A stretch of DNA of 6,515 nucleotides from Gammaproteobacteria bacterium (GTDB lineage Bacteria; Pseudomonadota; Gammaproteobacteria; Ga0077536), in contig DPMX01000161.1 of the NCBI GenBank assembly GCA_003540955.1, forward strand, positions 1 through 6,515. The letters are read 5' to 3'. The notes beneath the pieces were generated by a model. The model was not told where the DNA came from. It was given only the letters and a program-made list of their open reading frames with translations, and made no database searches. Shown here one piece after another: positions 1-5,628 of the stretch (positions within the stretch are counted from its first letter, which is position 1; every line of letters starts with the position of its first letter). The position numbers and the translations under genes were made by a program.

Positions 1-879
1 CTATTCGAGCTAAATGATAAATCGATCGATCTGTGCTTTTCTAATGGTCAAAAACGAAATTTTGACCTCGTGATTTTTGCCGATGGGTATGAATCCATCG
101 GCCGGCGCCTCCTCTACCCTGATACTAAGGTTGGTGCAGCCCAGTACTTTCTCTGGCGTGGGATGATCGACGAACGCGTGCTGCCCATTCCCAAAGGAAA
201 TAAAAATACAATTACCTTTTTCGGCTACAAATATGGTCATGGCTTTGTCTATTACGTTCCAAGTCCGAAACATGGGTCGAAGCCGGGCATGCGCCGCGTA
301 AACTGGGCCTTCCACGAAACAATCGCCGGGAAAAATATCCCGGGTATCGCGCCAGACAACAACGGGTATGTGCGCAAAGGACTGCGACCCGGGGCGGCAA
401 GCGATGACCAGGTTGCGTATTGCCGCGCGATGGCCCGCAAATATTTTCCAACGTATTTTGGCGATGTCGTTGAGGCAACACCACAACCATTTATCCAACC
501 AGTCATCGACGCCTGCGTACCGCACTATACCCGTGGCCACATCTGCCTAATCGGCGATGCCGCGACCTTGTCCCGTCCGCATATCGGCGGTGGAGCGGGC
601 AAAGCGCTCGATGATGCGCTTACCCTCGCGGATATGCTGGCCGAAGGGGATTCATTGGACGAGGTCTTGAGAGCCTGGGACGACGTACGAAGCGCCTTCG
701 GTACGGAAGTCTTCGAGCTTGGCCAGTCTCTCGGTAAGCACATGGTTGAGGCGACGCCCGATTGGGATCTAATGGACCAAATCTCTATGGACACCTGGTG
801 GCAAGAGGTGATCAGTGATCGCTATTGGTTTTGGGTCGATGAGGTGAACGACAAGCATCCATTAGCCAAATCTCGCTAA
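1..879 (+). CDS. FAD-dependent aromatic hydroxylase, 2,6-dihydroxypyridine 3-monooxygenase-like (5'-truncated)
   Basis: The frame is open from the first base, so the true start and the N-terminal FAD-binding GxGxxG region lie outside the window; 292 residues remain. Two class A flavoprotein hydroxylase motifs are visible. The first is the DG motif at residues 27-35 (ADGYESIGR, matching ADGxxSxxR), which binds FAD and NAD(P)H. The second is the GD motif LIGDAA around residues 184-189, followed by RPHIGGGAGKALDDA, which contacts the FAD ribityl and pyrophosphate. The RPH...GxxKAxxDA pattern recalls 2,6-dihydroxypyridine 3-hydroxylase from nicotine degradation. Family members run to about 380-400 residues, so roughly 100 are missing. 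The expected reaction is NAD(P)H- and O2-dependent hydroxylation of a phenolic or hydroxypyridine ring in the cytoplasm. A GTG at 70 is internal to the fold, preceded by conserved-looking FDL residues, and is not a credible start. The family call is firm; the substrate is not known. The gene converges on the CoA-transferase operon. Confidence 0.88.
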   Translation, partial: LFELNDKSIDLCFSNGQKRNFDLVIFADGYESIGRRLLYPDTKVGAAQYFLWRGMIDERVLPIPKGNKNTITFFGYKYGHGFVYYVPSPKHGSKPGMRRVNWAFHETIAGKNIPGIAPDNNGYVRKGLRPGAASDDQVAYCRAMARKYFPTYFGDVVEATPQPFIQPVIDACVPHYTRGHICLIGDAATLSRPHIGGGAGKALDDALTLADMLAEGDSLDEVLRAWDDVRSAFGTEVFELGQSLGKHMVEATPDWDLMDQISMDTWWQEVISDRYWFWVDEVNDKHPLAKSR

Positions 880-905
880 TATTTAGCTAATACCGGGAAA
901 ATATT

Positions 906-918
906 ACCGTAAAACGGT
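906..918. terminator. Weak hairpin in the convergent gap, possible bidirectional terminator
   Basis: ACCGT, AAA, ACGGT forms a 5-bp stem with a 3-base loop, 27 bases after the monooxygenase stop. It is followed by TTCTTC on the plus strand and by AATATTTT on the minus strand, so it could end transcripts from either side. The stem is short and the U-tracts are poor. A second short stem, TGGCC/GGCCA at 954-968, lies nearby without a U-tract. The rest of 880-1054 shows only three scattered copies of GCTAATA (875, 886, 943) and no gene. Confidence 0.2.
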
Positions 919-1054
919 TCTTCAGGATTAAGTCGGACGCTCGCTAATACGCTTGGCCGTTCTGGCCAGTAACTAAGATTGCCGCTAAACAGAAGGCGAT
1001 TTTCCATTTAGAGAAAAGACACAGCATCGACCGTCATTGTGCACAGCCACCAGT

Positions 1055-1729
1055 TCATGCTTCGTTTTTAAACGATTTCAATATTTCGCATTTTGGAACG
1101 AAATTTAGTATCGCACCTGTCTTCGCTTGCAGATCTTCCCGCTTGAGCCCTTCCATCATTGCTGTAACCAGTGGCCCGTCGGCGGTAATATCAATGATGG
1201 CAAGATCGGAATAAATCCGATTCACACAACCAACCCCAGTGAGCGGTAACGCGCAACTCTCGACTACCTTTGGCTCGCCATTCTTCGAAACATGACTTGA
1301 GAGCATCACCCACACCTGCTTGGCTCCGGCAACGAGGTCCATGGCGCCACCGACCGCCGGCGGACGCGGCCCCGGGATAAGCCAGTTGGCAATATCACCG
1401 TTAGCAGCGACCTCGTAGGCTCCGAGAATTGAGATGTCGATGTGCCCGCCGCGGATCATTGCGAAAGAATCCGCATGGTGAAAATACGACCCGCCTTGCA
1501 GAATGCTCACTGCTTGTTTTCCAGCATTCACGATATCCCAATCTTCCTCACCCTCGGCAGCGGCTGGCCCCATACCGAGCATCCCATTTTCGGTATGCAA
1601 AATAAATTCGCGCTCTTCAGGAATATAGTCGCTGACCAGCATCGGCATACCGATCCCTAGGTTGACATAACTCCCGTCAGAAATGTCACTGGCAACATAG
1701 CGCGCTATGTCTGCCGACGATAGCTTCAT
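1055..1729 (-). CDS. 3-oxoacid/3-oxoadipate CoA-transferase, beta subunit (PcaJ-like)
   Basis: This 224-residue protein is full length for a CoA-transferase family I beta subunit. It contains the YVNLGIGMP segment (residues 21-29) and the active-site region LHTENGMLGMGP (44-55), in which Glu47 should form the glutamyl-CoA thioester. Further on, GGSYFHHADSFAMIRGGHIDI and the PAVGGAMDLVAGAK segment also match PcaJ, CatJ and ScoB proteins. With the alpha subunit it would move CoA from succinyl-CoA to a 3-oxo acid such as 3-oxoadipate in the cytoplasm. The ATG overlaps the alpha-subunit stop as ATGA and has an AGGGGA ribosome site, so translation is probably coupled. The usual SENG of the signature is TENG here. 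PcaJ-like is the best match by eye, but acetoacetate- or other 3-oxoacid-specific transferases cannot be excluded. No thiolase or other beta-ketoadipate gene is adjacent. Confidence 0.9.
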   Translation of the reverse strand: MKLSSADIARYVASDISDGSYVNLGIGMPMLVSDYIPEEREFILHTENGMLGMGPAAAEGEEDWDIVNAGKQAVSILQGGSYFHHADSFAMIRGGHIDISILGAYEVAANGDIANWLIPGPRPPAVGGAMDLVAGAKQVWVMLSSHVSKNGEPKVVESCALPLTGVGCVNRIYSDLAIIDITADGPLVTAMMEGLKREDLQAKTGAILNFVPKCEILKSFKNEA

Positions 1730-2400
1730 ATGTAGTCCCCTACTTCAATCATACGATCAACGAAAATACCTGGTGTAATTACTTCTTCCGGCGGCACTAT
1801 ATCGACCAGTTTTCTAACCTCGACCAAGGTCGTCGATGCCGCGGTAGCCATGACCGGGTTGAAATTGCGTGCCGTCGAACGATAAGTAAGATTTCCCCAT
1901 CGATCGCCGGTTGCAGCATGCACCAGCGCAATATCAGCGCAGATCGAGCGTTCCATTACATAATGCCTATCGTTAAACACTCTTATTTCCTTACCGTCAG
2001 CCAAAGGTGTGCCAAACGCGGTTGCGGTATAAAATGCCGGAATACCCGCACCACCCGCCCGAATACGCTCTGCTAGGGTACCTTGGGGAACTGTCTCAAG
2101 CTCAATTTTTCCTGCCGCGTAAAGCTCTTCAAAGATCTTAGAATCCGACGAACGCGGAAAGCTACAGATAATTTTCCCGACGCTCCCGCTTTTGATAAGA
2201 AGTGCGAGTCCATACTCGCCGCCACCGGCACCATTGCTCACAATGGTCAGATCACTCAGACTGAGCTCCCGAAGTGCATCAACCAATTTGACGGCGACGC
2301 CAGTATCCCCGAACCCGCCAAGCATTACTGTCGCTCCGTCTTTTAGATCGTTACAGTCAGCCATTATTTCGGCCATACTATTCCTGCGTTTGTCGATCAT
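1726..2400 (-). CDS. 3-oxoacid/3-oxoadipate CoA-transferase, alpha subunit (PcaI-like)
   Basis: This 224-residue protein matches alpha subunits of family I CoA-transferases. Key stretches are DGATVMLGGFGDTG (21-34), which contains the CoA-site GGFG loop, then IVSNGAGGGEYGLALL, ICSFPRSSDS, GKIELETVPQGTLAERIRAGG, GDRWGNLTYR and ITPGIFVDRMIEV near the end; these closely resemble proteobacterial PcaI. It should pair with the beta subunit encoded immediately downstream, with which it overlaps by 4 bases. The ATG at 2400 gives MIDK..., which aligns with the MINK... start of PcaI proteins but has no good ribosome site. An ATG at 2376 (residue 9) has AGGA five bases upstream and is a real alternative. 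The proline that normally follows GGFGxxGx is Ala36 here (GVAVKL instead of GxPxxL), which is unusual. The family is certain; the exact acid accepted is inferred. Confidence 0.9.
   Translation of the reverse strand: MIDKRRNSMAEIMADCNDLKDGATVMLGGFGDTGVAVKLVDALRELSLSDLTIVSNGAGGGEYGLALLIKSGSVGKIICSFPRSSDSKIFEELYAAGKIELETVPQGTLAERIRAGGAGIPAFYTATAFGTPLADGKEIRVFNDRHYVMERSICADIALVHAATGDRWGNLTYRSTARNFNPVMATAASTTLVEVRKLVDIVPPEEVITPGIFVDRMIEVGDYI
1736..1741 (-). promoter_or_regulatory. Shine-Dalgarno site of the CoA-transferase beta subunit
   Basis: Read on the minus strand this is AGGGGA, six bases before the ATG at 1729 and inside the 3' end of the alpha-subunit gene. It supports that start and a coupled two-gene operon. 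The flanking GTAG and CTAC (1740-1743 and 1732-1735) could place part of the site in the loop of a weak 4-bp hairpin. Confidence 0.6.
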
Positions 2401-2501
2401 AAATTTTTCAACCGCTCGTTCGAAAACTTTTTAGCCGACGGAAGTTTGGTAAAGTCGGTGGTCTACTTCGGCTTCGGATACATATTATGCCGAGTTCCAT
2501 C

Positions 2502-2511
2502 TACGATCGTA
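2502..2511. promoter_or_regulatory. 10-bp perfect palindrome TACGATCGTA, candidate operator
   Basis: This perfect inverted repeat lies in the 292-base gap between the divergent CoA-transferase operon and VOC gene, where a regulator would be expected to bind. A possible minus-strand -10 box for the CoA-transferase operon, CATAAT, reads at 2489-2484 and has no recognisable -35; the palindrome would sit at about the -35 position of that promoter. A 10-bp palindrome can occur by chance, and no regulator gene is in the window. Confidence 0.25.
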
Positions 2512-2593
2512 TAGCCATTAAGTACTATTTTTTTCCTAGAATAATCTCGTTGGCCGCGTACTCCAGCGTAAGATCAACCGTCTGCTAGGCCTT

Positions 2594-2601
2594 TCGTACG
2601 A
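2594..2601. promoter_or_regulatory. 8-bp palindrome TCGTACGA upstream of the VOC promoter
   Basis: A perfect 8-bp inverted repeat is centred about 24 bases upstream of the proposed -35 box, near -58 relative to the predicted transcription start. This is a usual place for an activator. It shares TACGA/TCGTA with the palindrome at 2502-2511, and the two centres are 91 bases apart. On length alone it could be chance. Confidence 0.2.
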
Positions 2602-2620
2602 TAGTGGCAAAAAGTCCTCG

Positions 2621-2649
2621 ATGACAAACAAACTCCAATAATCTATATT
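2621..2649 (+). promoter_or_regulatory. Sigma70-like promoter for the VOC gene
   Basis: ATGACA (2621-2626, one mismatch to TTGACA) and TATATT (2644-2649, one mismatch to TATAAT) are separated by exactly 17 bases. Transcription would begin near 2656, leaving a leader of about 37 bases that contains the AGAGGAG ribosome site. It is the best-formed promoter I see in the window. Confidence 0.5.
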
Positions 2650-2677
2650 TAACGCATTACGATTCCTTAGTGACAAC

Positions 2678-2684
2678 AGAGGAG
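2678..2684 (+). promoter_or_regulatory. Shine-Dalgarno site that fixes the VOC gene's TTG start
   Basis: AGAGGAG lies eight bases before TTG at 2693. An in-frame TAG at 2687-2689 rules out any earlier start, and the first in-frame ATG (residue 18) comes after the predicted metal ligand His15. TTG is therefore the start. Confidence 0.75.
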
Positions 2685-2692
2685 TATAGGAA

Positions 2693-3331
2693 TTGAAAAA
2701 TACCAATAACGAATTCGAAATTCGCGGACTAAATCACGTCGCGATGGTCTGCAAAGATATGGACCGTACGGTCGACTTCTATACCAACGTTTTAGGAATG
2801 GAACTGGTCAAGACTATTGATTTACCCGGCGGTGTCGGCCAACATTTTTTCTTCAGTATGGGCGGCCGTGAATGTTTCGCATTTTTTTGGTTTACCGAGG
2901 CAGAAGAACGCCAGCCCGGTATTTCAAACCCCAGAGCAAATATCGACCCGCAGGTCGTATTTAACGATCCTAAGGCGATTACCTCTTCGCACGGCTCAAT
3001 GAACCACTTCGCTTTTGATGTAGCGCCCGACAAAATAGAAGAATATCGGCAAAAACTCATCGACAAAGGTGTCACGGTCAGTGAAATTATGCACCACGAT
3101 ACCTCAATCACACAGGCAGCAGAGGAGGTCACCGAAGAAGTTTGGGTTAGCTCAATTTACTTCCAAGATCCAGATGGCATAGTGCTTGAATTTGCGGCTT
3201 GGCAACGGGAGTTCAGTCCAAGTATGGGTGATAGGACAGATTACGTCCCCGCGAAGGCTGACGATCGTGATAAGTACCGCAAGATGGGCGAAAAGTTTGC
3301 CGCGCAAATGGCAGAGCTAGAAACCGCATAA
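2693..3331 (+). CDS. VOC-superfamily protein (glyoxalase / extradiol dioxygenase fold)
   Basis: This 212-residue protein has two beta-alpha-beta-beta-beta modules of the vicinal oxygen chelate fold. Module 1 begins GLNHVAMVCKDMDRTVDFYTNVLGM (residues 12-36). Module 2 begins MNHFAFDV (103-110) and ends YFQDPDGIVLEFAAW (156-170). Likely metal ligands are His15, His105 and Glu166, with Glu60 in the RECFAFF strand as a possible fourth, giving the H-E-H-E pattern of glyoxalase I; the Glu60 assignment is tentative. VOC enzymes bind a divalent metal and include glyoxalases, ring-cleaving dioxygenases, epimerases and resistance proteins, so the reaction cannot be named. The last 40 or so residues are charged and lie outside the fold. 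Translation begins at TTG, fixed by a strong ribosome site and an in-frame stop just upstream. The gene has its own promoter, diverges from the CoA-transferase operon and converges on the LLM gene with a 49-base gap and no evident terminator. Confidence 0.85.
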   Translation: MKNTNNEFEIRGLNHVAMVCKDMDRTVDFYTNVLGMELVKTIDLPGGVGQHFFFSMGGRECFAFFWFTEAEERQPGISNPRANIDPQVVFNDPKAITSSHGSMNHFAFDVAPDKIEEYRQKLIDKGVTVSEIMHHDTSITQAAEEVTEEVWVSSIYFQDPDGIVLEFAAWQREFSPSMGDRTDYVPAKADDRDKYRKMGEKFAAQMAELETA

Positions 3332-3380
3332 AAACAGGCCACCCTACAAACTTCAAAAGGATTCGGATAGAACAAACGTT

Positions 3381-4439
3381 TTACGCACGCGCTATTACCG
3401 TTTCCGCAAACTCGTAACACATCTCGGATTGGCGGTCCGCAGGCGCAATAAAATTGATACCTGTCAAACCTTGGGTCTCTAGGACGGAAAGTTGCTCAAG
3501 GATATCCTCGGGTTGGCCCGCAATACAAAATTTCCGGATGATCTCTGGAGTTACAAAGCGTGCCTCTTCGGCATCGAGAGAACCATAATGACTGCCGTGG
3601 GCTAGTGTAAACGAGCGATCTGCATCCCGAGCCTGACGGAATGCCACATATTCTTCCCAAATAGGTATAGCGAATTCCGGCGGCTCAGTCCCCAGCTCCC
3701 GATAACGATCATAGATAGAGTGTATGTTAACCATGATTGATGGGCCGACCTCGTGGAGCACGCGGTCGGATCGCAATGTCTCACCAGGGCGCAAAAGTAA
3801 AAGGTTAACCAAGGCATAAGTCTCGAAATTAGCCATGGCCCGACCCGATCGGTCGGCACCGATTTTGGCATTCGCAACGGCATCTGGAATTGTACCTCCG
3901 CGAGGAATACTGGTGATTAAGCCCGCACCGTACTCCCCCGCAAGAGCCTGGGCGCGTGGTCCAAATCCACCAACATAAATCGGAATCGGGTCATCAAGAT
4001 TGATATACCCCAGCTCAAGACTCTGGAAAACGATATCTTCCGTTATTCCATTGGCCTCATAAGCAACCGTCTCTCCGGAAAGTAACCCGCGGATGACTTT
4101 GAGATACGCCTCAAACGCTTCAATGCTCATCGGCATCTGCCCCATCGCACGTAAAGCGGTGTTGCCTGTCCCTACCCCCAAGAACGTTCGGCGAGGGGCA
4201 ATTACATTGATTGTTGCGATAGCGTTTGCGATCACTGGAGCCATCGACAATGCCGGGATAGCCACTCCTGGGCCGATGGCAATATGGCTCGTCCTATCCG
4301 CGACCAGCGCAAGCAACGCCCAAAGATTAGAGCGGATCATCGGGCTGTCCCAAACCCAACAAAAATCGTAACCGACCCTCTCGGCGTGAACCACTAAATC
4401 AACCTCGTTGATTTGACTTATCGTGATCCCAAATTTCAA
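3381..4439 (-). CDS. LLM-class (luciferase-like) flavin- or F420-dependent oxidoreductase
   Basis: This 352-residue protein has the length and order of motifs of the bacterial luciferase-like TIM-barrel family. Strand 1 is KFGITIS, followed by HAERVGYDFCWVWDSP (18-33), IAIGPGVA (53-60) and TFLGVGTGNTALRAMG (85-100), where the GxGxG-type loop holds cofactor phosphate. IPIYVGGFGPRAQALAGEYGAGLIT (152-176) completes the hallmark. The overall look is closer to the F420-dependent methylenetetrahydromethanopterin-reductase-like branch than to FMNH2 alkanesulfonate monooxygenases, but the cofactor cannot be settled by eye. Members oxidise or reduce small organic substrates, often in catabolic clusters. 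The start is TTG at 4439: no ATG, GTG or TTG lies between it and the in-frame stop upstream (4470-4472), and the next Met (34) would remove strand 1. It follows the GTPase gene on the same strand after 147 to 148 bases, so co-transcription is possible. Confidence 0.87.
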   Translation of the reverse strand: MKFGITISQINEVDLVVHAERVGYDFCWVWDSPMIRSNLWALLALVADRTSHIAIGPGVAIPALSMAPVIANAIATINVIAPRRTFLGVGTGNTALRAMGQMPMSIEAFEAYLKVIRGLLSGETVAYEANGITEDIVFQSLELGYINLDDPIPIYVGGFGPRAQALAGEYGAGLITSIPRGGTIPDAVANAKIGADRSGRAMANFETYALVNLLLLRPGETLRSDRVLHEVGPSIMVNIHSIYDRYRELGTEPPEFAIPIWEEYVAFRQARDADRSFTLAHGSHYGSLDAEEARFVTPEIIRKFCIAGQPEDILEQLSVLETQGLTGINFIAPADRQSEMCYEFAETVIARA

Positions 4440-4448
4440 TTCTTCGTA

Positions 4449-4454
4449 CCTTCC
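4449..4454 (-). promoter_or_regulatory. Shine-Dalgarno site for the LLM gene's TTG start
   Basis: On the minus strand this reads GGAAGG, nine bases upstream of TTG at 4439. It supports the TTG start required by the conserved first beta strand. Confidence 0.55.
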
Positions 4455-4471
4455 GATGTGCTTATTAGTTT

Positions 4472-4491
4472 AGGGGGATTTTTATCCACCT
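4472..4491. other. Imperfect hairpin in the leader of the LLM gene
   Basis: Eight-base arms (4472-4479 and 4484-4491) pair around a TTTT loop (AAAA on the minus strand), with a single G/A mismatch at 4475/4488. No U-tract follows on either strand, so it is not a normal terminator. It would lie in the leader of the LLM mRNA, about 30 bases before the start codon. Confidence 0.3.
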
Positions 4492-4543
4492 TAGGAATCC
4501 CGATATTGTTTGCTTAATCCGCTGCATCATTAGGATCCGCGAT
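4491..4543. repeat. Pair of 14-base imperfect direct repeats between the GTPase and LLM genes
   Basis: TTAGGAATCCCGAT (4491-4504) and TTAGGATCCGCGAT (4530-4543) match at 11 of 14 positions, with starts 39 bases apart, close to a whole number of helix turns. A shorter related string, TTAATCCGC, begins at 4514. They lie in the 147-base gap upstream of the LLM gene and could be regulator sites. Chance similarity is also possible in so short a stretch. No other gene or RNA is visible in 4440-4586. Confidence 0.25.
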
Positions 4544-4586
4544 TTCTCGGCTCTAGTAATTTACAAATACGCGACATGTCGGAAGA

Positions 4587-5600
4587 TCAAATCACTCTGC
4601 AGGCTTGGAAAGCTTGTGATAAAATTTCGCCATCGACGGCGCCACTCAAGCCAATCAATACGAGACTTGAAGATGGCTTCTCACCGTTCCAGATTCTACC
4701 CCGTGAATAGCTAAAACGTTGCCCGACGCGTTGATATACCGTACGGTACTCGAGATCATTCGATAGCCACAGAACAGCTTTGGCCCGTAACACGCTAACC
4801 GGGACATCGCAAAGCAACTGCGCTAAAAGTCCAGGATCAAGCGGAACATCACTCTCAAAGCTCCAGCTTTCAAAACCCTTAGCATGGACGTGGTCGGGAA
4901 TAGAAAAAGAAGACCGCTCAGTGCCGATCCCAAGTGCAATATTAACTGGCACGATTGCCTGCACCGTCTCGACTACAGCCTTATCTGGCCACTCCGATTT
5001 TAGCCATTCCCGAGCCGCAGCCTGCCTTGCCGAGTCAAGTAAATCGAGCTTGTTAAGCACTATTAAATCAGCAGCGCCAATCTGCGCGTAAAAAGTATCG
5101 CGGCAATCCGGATCTTGCGCGCAGTCGAAGCCGGTCTCTGCATCGATGATCGACAAGATCCCGTCTAGTTTAAGTGCCGGATTTACGAGAGCGACTTGTG
5201 CTATGGCTCGCGGGTCAGCCAGGCCGCTCGCTTCAAGAACTATCGCGTCCGGCGGCTCGGTACGCGTTGAGAGCTCGATCAAAACCCTTGTGAGATCTCC
5301 AGCGACAGTGCAACAAGCGCAGCCATTAGTCAGGCTAATCGTATCCATAGTTCGCGACTGAATCAGATCGGCATCAATATTTATACGGCCGAAGTCATTG
5401 ACTAGTACTGCTATCTTGCGACCATCAGGCTCGCTCAACAACTGATTCAGTAGTGTGGTCTTCCCGACCCCCAAGAATCCGCCGATCACGGTTAGTGGCA
5501 GCGAATTGATTGCAGTGGGTTCGGTAGGCGGCATCATCTGCCCAGCTTGGATGATGCCCGAGAGCAGCTCCCAGGTTTCAGCGGCGGCGGCTGAATACAT
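4587..5600 (-). CDS. COG0523/CobW-family GTPase, putative metallochaperone
   Basis: From the ATG at 5600 the protein has 337 residues. All hallmarks of the G3E GTPase family are present: Walker A GGFLGVGKTTLLN (about 40-52), the metal-binding CxCC as NGCACCTVAGD (Cys94, Cys96, Cys97), a switch/Walker B-like IVLEASGLADP (120-130) and the base-specificity motif NKLD (183-186). An HVH pair (His237, His239) precedes the CobW C-terminal domain starting at FESWSFES. Family members bind zinc or cobalt and use GTP to deliver it to client enzymes. The gene directly follows a metal-dependent amidohydrolase, a plausible client. The start is uncertain: TTG at 5654 would overlap that gene by 26 bases, ATG at 5600 leaves 28 bases, and ATG-ATG at 5537/5534 gives the short N-terminus usual for the family. 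None has a strong ribosome site, so translation may be coupled. Confidence 0.88.
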   Translation of the reverse strand: MYSAAAAETWELLSGIIQAGQMMPPTEPTAINSLPLTVIGGFLGVGKTTLLNQLLSEPDGRKIAVLVNDFGRINIDADLIQSRTMDTISLTNGCACCTVAGDLTRVLIELSTRTEPPDAIVLEASGLADPRAIAQVALVNPALKLDGILSIIDAETGFDCAQDPDCRDTFYAQIGAADLIVLNKLDLLDSARQAAAREWLKSEWPDKAVVETVQAIVPVNIALGIGTERSSFSIPDHVHAKGFESWSFESDVPLDPGLLAQLLCDVPVSVLRAKAVLWLSNDLEYRTVYQRVGQRFSYSRGRIWNGEKPSSSLVLIGLSGAVDGEILSQAFQACRVI

Positions 5601-5628
5601 TTTTGGTCTGCGATTCAAAATCCAAAAC

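Noticed and set aside
70..72. GTG as a complete start for the monooxygenase
   Set aside because: The frame is open to base 1 and the DG motif begins only three residues later, so the N-terminal FAD domain must precede it outside the window.
10..540. 176-residue open frame on the minus strand
   Set aside because: It lies entirely opposite the FAD monooxygenase, whose motifs are unmistakable, and its translation shows no recognisable domain.
875..949. Three GCTAATA copies as a CRISPR-like or iteron array
   Set aside because: Seven-base units at irregular spacing (11 and 57 bases) are too short and uneven; chance is the simpler reading.
1062..1075. TCGTTT/AAACGA inverted repeat as a terminator for the CoA-transferase operon
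   Set aside because: It lies within the last codons of the beta subunit, is AT-rich with a tiny loop, and no U-tract follows.
2435..2458. CCGAC/GTCGG inverted repeat in the leader of the CoA-transferase operon as a riboswitch
   Set aside because: Only a 5-bp stem with a 14-base loop; nothing resembles a known riboswitch core.
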